Of a stretch of 64,000 nucleotides of DNA, positions 10,440 through 21,930 are shown piece after piece. Position numbers and translations under genes: made by a program. Position 1 is the stretch's first letter. The number at the start of each line of letters is the position of its first letter. This DNA is from Heligmosomoides polygyrus polygyrus (lineage: Eukaryota; Nematoda; Chromadorea; Rhabditida; Heligmosomidae). The notes below the pieces were generated by a model. The model saw only the letters and a list, made by a program, of their open reading frames with translations. It did no database searches and had not been told where the DNA came from. The DNA is taken from positions 3,658,001 through 3,722,000 of the forward strand of contig OX377203.1 of NCBI GenBank assembly GCA_947396885.1. The letters run 5' to 3'.

Positions 10440-10813
10440 GTGAGTACAAGCTGTTTGCTTGAAACAAGAAGTGAGAATATGTCTTCCTATGACAGTTTTC
10501 CTTGTCCCGTTTACAAGTGATACTTCACGCAGAAAAACTTATTGCTATCAATCGAATAAAATATCGCGGCGAGCTAGTCGAATACACTGCGCGATCTCGC
10601 TTAGCTTAGTATTCGTAATGATTAGGACATGCCAGGTCAGTCGGACTTAATGCTCCTCCCCCGTCCAAGCGAGCTATTCTCATGTGTTCGTCAAATTGGG
10701 ACGCCGTATTCTCATCATTCTAAAACACTCTGAACATTCTAAAACAAGACGGTTGGTATCAATTAAAAACCGAGGTGAATATTCTAAAACAAAACAATTG
10801 ATAGCAATTAAAA
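10440..10813. repeat. Family A fragment before the assembly gap
   Basis: The AAAACTTATTGCTATCAATCGAATAAAA segment (about 10536-10563) is the typical interior of family A, also seen at 36541, 38958 and 58315. A direct repeat of CATTCTAAAACA (about 10718 and 10735) follows. The sequence then runs into the gap. Confidence 0.5.
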
Positions 10814-11013
10814 NNNNNNNNNNNNNNNNNNNNNNNNNNNNNNNNNNNNNNNNNNNNNNNNNNNNNNNNNNNNNNNNNNNNNNNNNNNNNNNNNNNNNNN
10901 NNNNNNNNNNNNNNNNNNNNNNNNNNNNNNNNNNNNNNNNNNNNNNNNNNNNNNNNNNNNNNNNNNNNNNNNNNNNNNNNNNNNNNNNNNNNNNNNNNNN
11001 NNNNNNNNNNNNN
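10814..11013. other. Assembly gap, 200 N
   Basis: Exactly 200 N, the usual placeholder size for a scaffold gap of unknown or estimated length. Nothing can be said about its content. Contig order across it depends on the assembler. Confidence 1.
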
Positions 11014-11780
11014 GATTGTCATCGCCCGGGAAACTCGTCCACCTGGCGGACAACTCGTCGCAGCGATTGGGAATTTAATGCCATCCGAATCAGCTTTTTA
11101 GGACAGGAGCTCATTAGGTTCGTTCTCATTAATCCGCCCGGATTCAGACGACCCGAACGTCATGGAGCGAAGCGGAACTGAGAGGAGTTCTCCCGCGCAA
11201 TCATCCTCTGACGAAAGAGCCTCAGCGGCTGCACTCTCTTTGCCCGCGAGCGAATTCAATTAACGGCCGACGGGGCGAGCGAGCGCCGACGGCTTCGTCT
11301 GAAAGCTATTCGATGAGGCCTCGGCGCGGAAAGGCAGGGGAAAACAGCTCCCGTGCTATTTTTGCCTCATTTCTTCTGAGGTCCCATTGTTTATGTTGGT
11401 TAAACCCTCGTTTTTAATGCATGTTTTGGGCTGAACCTCTCTCATGCTTGGCAAAAAGTTAGTATGAACGCCATCTATTATCTAATATTTCTACCTGCGT
11501 CCATGTGTGCATCCGCCCGTGCCTCGGTTCGCGCATGGAAATTATAGATTTGCCCGCTTTTAGAGGGTTGACTGGAATCTCGTGAAAGCTATACTGTCTG
11601 GCGAATTTTGCTGCAAGAAGACGAATAGACCAATCGATCGATATCGATCGATAATGGTCAAGGTAATTGTGGGCCATGCAGTCCTGAGATTTCTGAACAA
11701 TATTCCCTGATCTGGCATGCTTTCTGTCTTGACTAGGTTTTTCTAACCGTAAGGGTACACTTTCTATAAACGGCTGCTTC
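11014..11780. other. Gene-free stretch after the gap
   Basis: 11014-11360 is GC-rich, apparently unique sequence with no exon I can defend. 11640-11655 carries a short palindromic ATCGATCGATATCGATCGAT run. The remainder is ordinary mixed sequence. Confidence 0.4.
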
Positions 11781-12545
11781 GAAACGCCTAAGAGTGTGTC
11801 TGTGTGTGCGTCCGTCCGCGTGTTGGTTCAAGCGCGAGATATGTGGTTGGTTTTTGCACGCATTTTACGATATCGTGCGGAAACAGATCTTCGCTTTTGA
11901 TCCATAAAATGCGAGCAAGAGTAAATGTTTTCGCGTCACGACGGATGCACACACAGACGCAAGTACAGGGATTGGGTCTTTCTATAAATGACTGCTTCGG
12001 AACGCCTAGAAGTGGTCCGTCTGTGCGTCCGTCAGTGGGTTGGTTCAAGTGCGAGAGAATTGATTTGTGACGATATCAAGCCGAGATCTCGTGAAAATTG
12101 TAGCGCCTAGACAAGTGCAGTAGGAACGACAGCACTAAGGAGTGAATGCACTTATGATCGGATCGATATCAATCGATATTATTGGGTTTTTCCCACACCT
12201 GGTTGCATTCACTAATGGTTCGCGTCTTTACAGAAAATTGCTAAAAAGTTTTTGGCGAGATCTCCGCTTCTGATCTATGGAATGCAAGCAAGGGTCAATA
12301 TTTTTGTACGGACGGACGGATGCACACACAGACGCACGTACAGACGGAGCAAGTCAATCAGGCGTAGGGTACGATCCACGGACGGACGCACACACGGACA
12401 CACTTATAGGCGTTCCGAGGTAGTCATTTATAGAAAGACCCGATCTCTGTACGTGCGTCCGTGTGTGCATCCGTCCGTGACGCTAAATCATTGACTCTTG
12501 CTTGCATTTAATGGATCAAAAGCGGAGATCTATCTCCGTATCCAT
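11781..12545. repeat. Repeat cluster with GTCCGTC/GACGGAC motifs
   Basis: A unit of about 95 bases (a GATCTxCGCTTxTGATC start, GCAAGxGTxAAT, then GACGGATGCACACACAGACGC) occurs at about 11882-11972 and 12256-12350 in one orientation, and at about 12430-12530 inverted. Between them TTTCTATAAATGACTGCTTC recurs. It is related to the TTAATTTTGCGCGGACG motif family seen at 12665, 31.6-32.7 kb and 44.4-45.4 kb. Confidence 0.6.
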
Positions 12546-13315
12546 GCACTACCTGTGTTCCATCCAATTCGCTCAGAGGCATCACTCCAGCGGTCATCAT
12601 ATTCGCATGATTCCCGCTCGAAGTGTTTAACCCTAAGCTGACATCGATTTCCCTTCGAGCGGTCATTAATTTTGCGCGGATGCACGTGCGGAGGACAGAC
12701 TGACAGATTAACTCTGCTGAACAAGGTTTTCCCAACTCATGCGCCTTAGGGAAACCCGACGTTCCCAAGAACAGAGGAAGCCTTGAGCTGTAAGAGCCGC
12801 ATCCGTCGTTCTAAGAACATACAAGAAACCCGTATGGGAAAATGCAGTGATTCTTTGGGATTTTCCCGAGGTAGCCTTTTACCCTACCTAAGCTTTGGAA
12901 AAGCTTTAAAGACCCCATAGACTTTTAAATTACAGCGAAGTCAAAAGTGACCCCGTAGAGACTGGGGAGACGTGTAGCCGCGTGGCCGCGTCGCATCCGT
13001 ACGCGTGCAAAAGAAACCAGAGCGACGGAGAAGGCCACCTACTGTTCGGCATTCGATTTTTGTTCTAGAAATTCGTTTTGTTGCACTTGAATTTCTGCGT
13101 CTGTCTAATAGCATTCGTCTCCAAAGCTCTTCTGCCGATTTCCTAATAGGAGGGGGGGGGGACAGAGAATTACGAGAACGGTGATCCTACGTACTAGGAA
13201 GGCATAGTTTTCGGTCAATTGAGTGTGATTGCTCAGATCAAGGGTTTCTTTTCATTTAATGGGATTTTTTTGCTCGATAGTTGCCCAGCTAGAGTAGAGG
13301 ACCTGTCTGAGTCTG
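12546..13315. other. Gene-free stretch
   Basis: It contains one TTAATTTTGCGCGGATG motif at about 12666 and a G9 run at about 13152. That run sits in the context TTTCCTAATAGGAGG, similar to the G-run context near 5990 and 24615. No exon is supported. Confidence 0.4.
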
Positions 13316-13511
13316 CCCATTTGGTACTTGTCGTTAATGTGGCCTACATGAGGAGGGTGTAGGGAAGGAGCTTCCCACCACCAATCAATCATGTCGCATC
13401 GAACGTGTGTGCCACCTGGAGAGGGCCTGTGATTGATTGGTCGGTGCTCTGATTGGCCGTGATTGAGTGGCTTGTTTCCGCCTTTCCATGTGCGGGCCAT
13501 ATTAGCTACTA
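13316..13511. mobile_element. MITE, family M
   Basis: Left end GGTACTTGTCGTTAATGTGG. The right end is a diverged complement (CATGTGCGGGCCATATTAGC). The interior has ATTGATTGGTCGGTGCTCTG and related motifs of this family. About 196 bases, non-coding. Confidence 0.65.
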
Positions 13512-13923
13512 GTGCCTCCCATTGTTCCTTGTTTTAACGGTGACCTTCTCTTCTCTTCACATAATAATAGCTTATATATTAATAATGATTAGTAGATATT
13601 TAACTATTATATATTTTATTATTTTGATTTATTTTTTGTAATTTATTATTATATTTTTATTCTTCATCCTTTGTGCGTTATTATGTTTTGTTTAGTTGTT
13701 TTATGTCATGGTGCCCTCTGTGTAGTTTACTAAATAAATAATAAAATAAATAAATATTAATGTAGTGGGTTTCTTCATTAATAGGTAATTTTACCAGTAT
13801 TTTTAGCTCTTACTTTTTACTGTTGTGTTTTGAATTTTCGATTTATTTTTAATATTTTAATGGGTTGATCCAAGTTTTGCTTTCTTGAATTTCATTAATT
13901 TATTTAAGCGTTGAAGTGTTGAG

Positions 13924-14192
13924 GTTCTATGTGTATAGCGCAGTCGGAAGGAATGCCGGCTGTCGCGCGAACCTCGTATCGATTCAGAGTTCGAATCCCG
14001 TCCAGTTCTAGCGAAAGCTCCATCTTTTCGGGGTCGGTGAAGGACTAGAAGTGCCTGGGAAGGGTATGACAGTGCGTTTGTCGATGGGATGACCAGCGCA
14101 GGTCGTTGGTATAGGCCACCTCCACGACTTTGCGTCGATGTAGTGCGTGGCGTAGCCCGTAAAGGGAACTGACAAGCGCCCGCCTTTTTCCT
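13924..14192 (+). mobile_element. tRNA-derived SINE, subfamily 2
   Basis: A-box TAGCGCAGTCGG at about 13936 and B-box GAGTTCGAATCCCG at about 13986. The body includes TCGGGGTCGGTGAAGGACTA and the tail GTAGTGCGTGGCGTAGCCC. The tail ends AACTGACAAGCGCC, not in TTTATCC repeats, which sets this subfamily apart. Confidence 0.7.
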
Positions 14193-14564
14193 TTGTCTTA
14201 CGCTGCCCTGATCTGACACCTACATGACTCCGCAACACCTCCGACTCTTTAGCTATGTGGCTGATTTGCAGCTGATGAGTTTCCCCAGCTGTCTATGAGG
14301 TCAAATCGCCCAGACCAGAGTCCTGTGAAGCCTCCGTTTTCATGGCAGCCACTTCCGAAGGGTGGCGACGGCGGATCGGATGGCTGATCAAGTAGGTCGA
14401 CCAGTGGCATCACCGCCGCTGCCGGTTCTCAGTATGACAGAAGCAGGTGTTGAGGCTTGTTGTAAGCTCCGACAAAGTTTTCTCAGCCGAACGACGACGA
14501 CGTGACCCGTCACGCGGCTGTTGTTCAGCAATTTTTCATCGGCCATTGTCCTTCCGCGTTTCTT

Positions 14565-14735
14565 TTTTGGCTGAATCGATATGTCTGGGATAGGGAATGA
14601 CAGTGCTTCAGTCGATCGGATGATCGGCATAAGTCGTTGGTATCGGCCACGTTCATCTGCAGTTGAACTGCCCCCTCGACTTTGCATGGAAGTAGAGTGC
14701 ATGGCGTAAACCGCAAAGGAATTGGCAAATGCCTG
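14565..14735 (+). mobile_element. SINE 3' fragment, subfamily 2
   Basis: It shares GTCTGGGATAGGGAATGACA, GTCGTTGGTATCGGCCAC, GTAGAGTGCATGGCGTAAACC and AATTGGCAAATGCC with the SINE about 600 bases upstream, in the same order. The promoter half is absent. Confidence 0.6.
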
Positions 14736-14789
14736 TGGTGGGGCCGCTCAGATTAGGGGTGCAAACTGCAGCATCCCACTTAATTTTAC

Positions 14790-15560
14790 CTGCTCGAATA
14801 ATGAATATACCATTTTCACGTCGAATTGGGCAGTTTTGAGATGAAATTGGACACTTTTTAGATCGATTTGGACAGTTTTCACGCCGAATTGGACACTTCT
14901 CAGATCAAATTGGATACTCTTTCTTCTAAGCTAGCCTGAGACTTTCGAAATTAATGCGAAGTCTTTTAAATCGAAATTACCTTCAGGCAGGTTAAACAAC
15001 AGACTCACCAAGATAGAGTAATTTTTTGTTCAAAAAAATTTTGGTAGAACTTTCTTTGAATTTTTTTATTCAGCTGCCGCTCCCCCCCCCCTTCGCAACA
15101 AGTGTAAGACGCCGTTTGGCCACGCAATGAGGCCAAATTGATCGATCGCGTCGCACAATCAATATGGCCACTATAGGTGGCGTCGCATCGCACCGCGACG
15201 AAGCATAAACGGGGCCTTAGGCCTAGTTTGATAGAATTTTTTTGAGAAAAAATTATTAATTAAATTTTGTTTTGAAGCGCAACAAGGCAGCAATAATCGA
15301 GTAGTGCACTAAAAGACTGGATCGCGCCATGCACTCAAGAAGTTCAAGGCAATGTTTATTAGAGTGATAGTGTAAATACTGCTTACATACAGCAAAAAAG
15401 TTGCGATATGTGTATTTTTTTGTAATTGTTTATGCTGCACCGCCGCTTGCCGGTGTGAGACTGCATGCAAACGGAGATTTTGCCACCATTCGAATAGAAA
15501 TGGCGACGTTTCGCACGAGGGCACGGCGTAATCTCCGTTTTAGCAATATAAAACGGCCGC
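14790..15560. repeat. Interspersed repeat, family A
   Basis: The left end carries repeated TTTTCACGTCGAATTGG and AAATTGGACACTTTT motifs, followed by the AGATCAAATTGGATACTCTT and GCCTGAGACTTTCGAAAT segments. The interior has GATCGCGCCATGCACTCAAG and the complementary-looking GGGCACGGCGTAATCTCC near the other side. There is no coding capacity. The same elements recur at 36.06-36.85, 38.49-39.18, 50.33-51.06 and 57.6-58.9 kb. Confidence 0.65.
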
Positions 15561-15634
15561 CTTCCTGTTCTTCAAAATTGGCGTTGAATCATTGTTTTTC
15601 CTCAAAAAAAAAATTTTTTTCGATCAAAACTCTT

Positions 15635-15708
15635 GCGCCAGGCGGGACTCGAACCCGCACCTCCCTCTGACCGGGCGGGAATGCTCTACGCCATTACACC
15701 ACCAGCGC
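15635..15708 (-). repeat. tRNA-like element, anticodon-loop TCA
   Basis: 74 bases with a 7-bp acceptor stem (GCGCTGG with CTGGCGC, two GT wobbles), an A-box TGGTGTAATGG, a perfect T-arm GCGGGTTCGAGTCCCGC and a 7-base anticodon loop GGTCAGA. The D-stem pairs badly, and the base before the anticodon is G where a working tRNA has T. Flanking TTTCGATCAAAACT recurs at the copies near 39230 and 53265. I read it as a tRNA-derived dispersed repeat, not a working tRNA. Confidence 0.65.
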
Positions 15709-15899
15709 CGTTTGAACGAACGCAACATCCACACCTCGTGGGACCGATCAGCACCCACCCGTATATATATTGCTGGGTTCTGACTTCTATTGGGTTGGAA
15801 ACTATGTCTCTGCCGTTTTTAAACATTTTGTTCTAAGGTTCGCTCAAATTATTCTGCATCTCGTTGCATACCATTTGAAGGAAGTGATTTGCTCTATCA

Positions 15900-18110
15900 G
15901 AAAGTATGATTATCATTTCTCCGTTTCGTATCCTTCCTCTTTTCCTTCTCATTTTTTGCTTTATCGTTAGAATCATCCTGTTCTTCATCCTTGTGTTCTC
16001 ATGTTCTGATATAGTCCTTCTCCCTTCGTCGTCGTCTTCTTCTTAATCATCTTCTTCATTTCCGTTTTATTCATTCCTCCCTTTTTCATCCTCATCTGCT
16101 AGATTTGTTCATGCTTTTTCTCTTCACCTCCGTCAGCCTTTTCTTCTTTTCTTTTTTTTATTTTCCCCCCTTTCTTTGTCGTCTTTCGCCATATTTCCAT
16201 TCTCAGTCGTCGTCTTCTTCCTTCATATTCTTCATCCTCCCTTTTATCAGCATCATTTTACTCGTCTTCATTTCCGTGCTTTTCGTCCTTTCTTCCTTAT
16301 GGCCTTCCTTTCGTTCTTCCCTTCTTCTTTTCTTTATCATCTTTTTTCATTTTTGTCATTTCTCCTTTAACCGTCTTCCTTCTTCAGCTTTTCTTTCCCT
16401 TTTCTTCCTTTTCCTCTTCGCTATCTCCCTCTTTAATATCATTTGTTGTTCTCTTGGTTCTCTTCATTATCTTAATTTTGTTTTCGTCCTTCTTGTCGTT
16501 TTCGTTCTTTTCTGCTGTTTCCTTCTCATCGTTTTCATACAGCCTTCCTCCTTCATACTGCTTCTTCTTCTGTCGCTGTTTTCTTTGTCCACATTCTTCA
16601 CCTCTATCCTCCTCCTCCTCTCTTTCACTTTCTCCATCAGCGTCTTTTTGGTATTTTCCATCCGTTTCGGCTCTTCCGCTTCATTTCCTTGCTGCTCTTC
16701 ATCACCATGGTCACTAGCTTCTTCGTGTTTAAGAGGGGATAAAGGATAAAGGACGGCGTTATTCAATCCTCTTTGGGATGCGCCACGCATTCTACGTCTA
16801 CGGGATGTCGTGGAGGCGATTTGAATGCGTATTTGGCCATATCAGCGCTTTATCCTTCCCAGAAAAGTCTGGTACCAATTCACCGACCCCGGAGGGATGG
16901 AAGGCTTGGTTGGCCTGGGCGGAAAATCCGTAAAAGGAACCTGGTATCGGGTGCAGGCGACAGTCGGCGCCTCCTCCGACTGCGCTACACGAGCCCTCTT
17001 CGTGTTTATCCCTTTATTATTCTATTATTTTTAGATATTTCCTTTTCACACCCTTCTTCATTATATTGCTTACGTCATTATTGGTTCCAGACGCTAATTG
17101 GAAGGTGACAGTGTGCCCACCAGCTAATTAGGCTGCATCGAGCCGGTGTGTCAGCCAGACGGGGCTGTGCGGTCGGTGCCCTGATTGGGCAGCGCGTGTT
17201 GGGTCGGTGTTCTGATTGGTTATGATTAGCTGGCGCGTTATCCTCTCGTAATGTTACCCCCCGTTCGCGGCATGGACGCTTTGTCACCGTTTTCTTCTTC
17301 CTCCTTCAGATCATCACTATGATCTTCTTTATCCTTCTGTTCTCCGTCGTGCTGTTCTTCTTGCACATCTCCGTCTTCTTTAGCTTCTTCTTCATTCTCT
17401 ACATTTTCTTTTCAAGGTTTCACCATCACGTTCCTCATCCTCCATTTTGTCGACATACTTTTACTCGCCTTCATTTCCGTGCTTTTCATCCTTTTTTCCA
17501 CCATCTTCATCAGCCTTTCATTCTTCCCTTCTTCCTTTCCTTATCATCTTCTTGTATCGTCCTTCATAATCCTATCGTGCTTACGTCATTAGTGGATCCA
17601 GTCGCTAATGTGAGCAGCATTTGGAGGTGACAGCGTGCCCACCAGCTAATCAGGCTGTTTCGAGCCGGCGTGTCAGCCAGAGACGGCTTGTACGGTCCTT
17701 GCCCTGATTGGGCAACGCGTGTTCGGTCGGTGTTCTGATTGGTCATGGTTAGCTGGCGCGATCCCGCGGCGTGGATGCTTTGTCACCGTTTTCTTCTTCC
17801 TCTTACACATCATCACTATGATCTTCTTTATCCTTGTGTTCTCCGTGGGCTCTTCTTCTTGCACATCTCCGCCTTCTTCAGCTTCCTCTTCATTCTCTAC
17901 ATTTTCCTTGTCAAGCTTTCGTTGTTTCACAACTTTCTGCTCCTTGCAGTCATTTTATTCTTCCTTCCCTCTTCTTTACGCTCATTATCCTCATAGTTTT
18001 TTCCTCTTCTTTTTCTTCTTCATCTTCTTGGTCTTCTCTCTAACCATGATCGGCATCATCTTTTTTTCTAAATGCTCCCTCCCCCCCCCCCCCTCTTCCT
18101 CAGCTTTTTC
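15900..18110. repeat. Polypyrimidine tract with internal tandem duplication
   Basis: The plus strand is dominated by CTTCTT, TTCCTC and TTTTC words over about 2.2 kb, broken only by one SINE and two M-like inserts. 17073-17570 and 17580-18060 are direct copies offset by about 507 bases (shared TTACGTCATTA, TGACAG.GTGCCCACCAGCTA, ATCACTATGATCTTCTTTAT). The long Phe/Ser-rich frame at 16105-16749 is a by-product of composition. There is a C12 run at about 18081. Confidence 0.8.
16732..16997 (-). mobile_element. tRNA-derived SINE with 11-base target duplication
   Basis: Reverse orientation: GGATAAAGGATAAAGG tail at the left, GATGCGCCACGCATTCTAC, the body, then the promoter half ending GACTGCGCTACACGAG. 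Both sides carry CTTCGTGTTTA (16721-16731 and 16998-17008), a clean target-site duplication. It sits in the polypyrimidine tract. Confidence 0.88.
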
Positions 18111-18711
18111 TTCATCGCCCTCGCCTTGCTCCCTTTTCTCTCCGCGGCTTTCGCTCGGTCCTTCCGTGGTCTTTTGAGGCGACAGCTTTTCGTTCCAACG
18201 ACAGCCTCGACGTGCTCCAGCTCAGCTCAGACTCTCTAATCCTGAGCACGAGGCGCGACCCATTTACCCGTAATGAATAGGCTGTGCGACGGCGGCGGCG
18301 ATGTTCTGTTCGATTTTCGTCCAGCGAGCTCAAATCGGGCCGGGTGCGTCCGTGTTCACTGCCTGTGCTCGGTGTTTGTGCGCGTTTCTCGACTTACAAC
18401 GAGTCGACCGTCGTCCCGGCTTCTTCTTCTCGCTCGCGATTTCTTTGGTGTTTTCGCGTTTCCGTCGCAGACCTCGCTCTGCTCTGCTTTAACTTTGACG
18501 GCTGCTGAGCAAACAATCACGTTGTGAACACACTCCACACACCGGTCGCAAAGCCATTTCTCATTCTGGTGCTGCCTTTGTGTCGATATTTCACTCAGTT
18601 AGCGTTAGTTGTCGATTCTTCTTCATGCAAACGCTTCAGATCCAACGCTAGCAGGGAGGTCGCCTTAACTTTTGGGGCCAGACTGACCCTAGAAGGCCTT
18701 AGATTCATCGA
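18111..18711. other. GC-rich gene-free stretch
   Basis: This lies just left of the second duplication copy. Several short frames are open because of composition, but none shows a convincing start, splice pattern or family resemblance. A promoter or untranslated exon is possible and cannot be shown from sequence. Confidence 0.3.
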
Positions 18712-19101
18712 ACAAATGGGCCTATATGTCTTAACGGCATGTATTGCTTCAAACGGAAAAGGAGAACGCGGAAGAAAAGCAATAGTTTGGTTTCCGTTTC
18801 TTTCTTTTTTTCGGGTAAATGTCGCGAAGGCGCACAGCGGGGGTGCGGGAACGTGCTGCTGCTCCTACCGTAACGGCGGCAGCCAATAATGTGCACTGCC
18901 TGTGCGGCTGAGCCGATGCCTAGTTGTTCTTTTTGTTTACGTGCCCTTATTCAGAAACCAGACAGCGTAAGACTCCCGCATAGTCCTTTTCTTCTTACTA
19001 TCCTTGGATTCTCTTCCTCTATTTTTGTTTGCTTTGCTCATCAGTAAGGGTAGAAAGGACGGGTCAGAAGATGAGAAAGGAAGGAGCAGGAAATTTAATG
19101 A

Positions 19102-20075
19102 GTTTTATCTCAAACTTGGGTAATTAAACCAACGTTTAGAAGCTTGATGTCGGTAAAAGTAGAACGCATGGCGTATCCCAACACGTATTGGATTTTGTTG
19201 GAAAAAGACGATCTAGCATGAGTAGAAGTACAAGTCATGCGATTCGTTGTTTATATATATATCTCAAACTTGGGTAACTAAACCATCGTATGGAAACTCG
19301 ATGTCAGAAGTCGAACGAATGGCGTATCCCAACATGTATTGGAATTTGTGTGAAAAGAAAGGGCCTTGCATGAGTATAAGATCTCATGCGAGTCGTTGTT
19401 AGTGTTTATCTCAAACTTGGGTAATTAAACCAACGTATGGAAGCTTGATGTCGGTAGAAGTAGAACACATAGGGTATCCCAGCACGTATTGGATTTTGTT
19501 GGAAAAAGACGGGCCTTGCATGAGTAGAAGTAGAAGTCATGCGAGTCGTTGTTTGTATATATCTCAAACTTGGGTAGTTAAACCATCGTATGGAAACTCG
19601 ATGTCAGAAGTCGAACGAATGGCGTATCCCAACATGTATTGGAATTTGTGTGAAAAGAAAGGGCCTTGCATGAGTATAAGATCTCATGCGAGTCGTTGTT
19701 AGTGTTTATCTCAAACTTGGGTAATTAAACCAACGTATAGAAGCTTGATATCGGTAGAAGTAGAACACATAGGGTATCCCAGCACGTATTGGATTTTGTT
19801 GGAAAAAGACGGGCCTTGCATGAGTAGAAGTAGAAGTCATGCGAGTCGTTGTTTGTATATATCTCAAACTTGGGTAGTTAAACCATCGTATGGAAACTCG
19901 ATGTCAGAAGTCGAACGAATGGCGTATCCCAACATGTATTGGAATTTGTGTGAAAAGAAAGGGCCTTGCATGAGTATAAGATCTCATGCGAGTCGTTGTT
20001 AGTGTTTATCTCAAACTTGGGTAATTAAACCAACGTATGGAAGCTTGATGTCGGTAGAAGTAGAACACATGGGAT
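19102..20075 (-). repeat. SL1-exon-containing satellite array, copy 2
   Basis: Seven SL1-like exon matches start on the plus strand at 19109, 19263, 19410, 19563, 19710, 19863 and 20010. The spacing alternates 153-154 and 147, so the true unit is a 300-base dimer of types A and B. Matches at 19109, 19410, 19710 and 20010 are exact over 22 bases; the alternating ones carry one change (GGGTAGTT or GGGTAACT). As in copy 1, the bases after the exon are ATAAAC or ATATAT, so the splice donor is lost. 19415-19710 and 19715-20010 are almost identical, which points to recent amplification. Confidence 0.8.
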
Positions 20076-21715
20076 ATATCATAATTTAATTATATCTATT
20101 ATAAATTTTTAATGTTAGTTTAACTATTAATAATATTGTTATATAAGTAAAATAATTAATCAACAATAGGTTAAAATTTGTTTGCAAAAAATGAAATTCT
20201 TACAAAAATTTCAAACCATATCGTCACTTATTTGAAAGGTGATTAAAAAATGGCAAAAAAGTCATGGGAAAATTTCCGCAAACAAAAAATTATTGGAAAA
20301 TGTTCAGTTTCATTTAAAAAGTGTCGAGTTTCCTTAGAAGAGTGTCTAGTTTGAGGTGAAAATTCTATATTTTAGTCGCTGAGTAGCGCGGCGTGATGAA
20401 AGCTGCCAATATCGATTAGGCTACGCGGCTGCGATCGATATTGGTGTCTTCTATAATGCCGCGCGCTGAATGAAGTATAAATCTCGCAATAAACCCACAA
20501 AGTGCCGTGAAATCTGCACTTCGGCTTGATATACGACAGCGATTCAAAGCTGTTAGCAGCTGTGACCCACTGGTGAGTCACACTGACGACATTGCATCCG
20601 AGTAGATGGGCCCAAAAAGCTGCCGCTGTCTAGAAGAGGCGATCAAAGCCGCCACTAATAGGCTTATCGGCTGGCTTCTCACGCACGTAGTGGTTAGATG
20701 ACGTGAGTCGTCGGCGCATAGGCGTGCCTCCACGCTCCTTCCTTTCAGCTGTCGTCCGTCGCCGGCGGCTTGTTCGCTCAGCTCGAGCTTCTGACTGGAA
20801 GCGGCGCCGTCGGTTCTTCCTCCTGGTGGCGTTCTGTTTCTGAAGCGCTCAATTTCGCTGCTTCGAATTCCTTTGAGGCACTTACTCTCAGCGATTTTGC
20901 GCTGTGAATTGGTTTGGAATTCGTTGCTGTGAAGAATCTCAGATTCGCTTCAGAATGCTTAGAATATCCTTCGCCGACGAGGATATTCTATTATGCCACA
21001 CATTATGCTAGTAAGGGCCATATAAATGTTCATTTCCAAGCGGTATTATGACCTACCGCGTTTTCCCAATTGGAGGGGTCAGAAACTGTACGCAAAATTG
21101 CGTACAGTTGCAGACTCACGGCACCAAAAACATAACGCTGCCTCTAGGCTTTCTGAAAGATTCATATGCAAGAGTTCCGCTCCACTAACGGACGGAATAC
21201 GCACCATCTGAGAGGAACATGTGCAATTTCACGCAAATTTGCACACATTCAGACTTCCCCCACCAATTGGGACAACGCCATCTGGACCTTGTTCGTTCCT
21301 TGCTTATGGAGAAATGTGGGCCAGATTGCGGTGATTTTCTTCAGCGAGGGATAACTACGGCCCGTATAAATTAACCGCTGTTTGGAGTGCGCCATGCATC
21401 CTACATTCTTCCTCAAAATATCGTGGACAAGCCACGCCTCAATCTCCTCGTATTTGTCCTATACAATGGCATGGAGTGGCAAGCCGATGAACAAAATCGG
21501 TGTTTGAAATCAGTTCAAGGATGGAGGCCTTGGTGGGTCATTGTGGAATTGATCCAGAAATCGATTCAGAGTGCAGGCGAGAGCGGGCGCCACTGCCGGC
21601 TGCGCCAGATGCCTGGTTCGGCTGCCTTAGTTGATCGCGCACTGTGCTTCTTTTTCCTCAGTCTCAGAGATATGACATCGGTAGAGTAGCCCCTATAGAG
21701 GTCATTAGTGGCAGG

Positions 21716-21930
21716 ACACATGTAGCGCAGTCGGTAAGCGGCGCCAGCACACGAATCGATTATGGGTACGATCCCCGACAGATATTCCAGAACTTTATTG
21801 AGCTTAGAATTGGCTGCGAGGGGTTGAGAACTGACTATCTCGTCACCTGAGCCAAATACCGGCTAGAAATGGAATGCATGGCGTATCCCAGAACGAATTG
21901 ACTCTGTCTCGCTCAATTCCCTACCCTCTT
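21716..21930 (+). repeat. tRNA-derived SINE, subfamily 2 (duplicated copy)
   Basis: Counterpart of 2862-3070, with the same A-box. The B-box has decayed to GGGTACGATCCCC. The tail is GGAATGCATGGCGTATCCCA. Confidence 0.6.

Noticed and set aside
10684..11181. Frame running through the N gap
   Set aside because: It exists only because unknown bases were translated as X.
15635..15708. Functional selenocysteine or suppressor tRNA
   Set aside because: Poor D-stem, no T before the anticodon, too short for tRNA-Sec, and shared flanks with other copies show it is a repeat.
16105..16749. 214-residue open frame rich in Phe, Ser and Leu
   Set aside because: It follows from the polypyrimidine composition; no domain, no splice pattern, and all three frames of this strand are similarly open.
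19445..20002. Two identical 85-residue frames in the SL1 satellite
   Set aside because: They are translations of the satellite unit; the frame is lost in copy 1 units of different length, and an exon-like role would not explain the SL1 match on the other strand.
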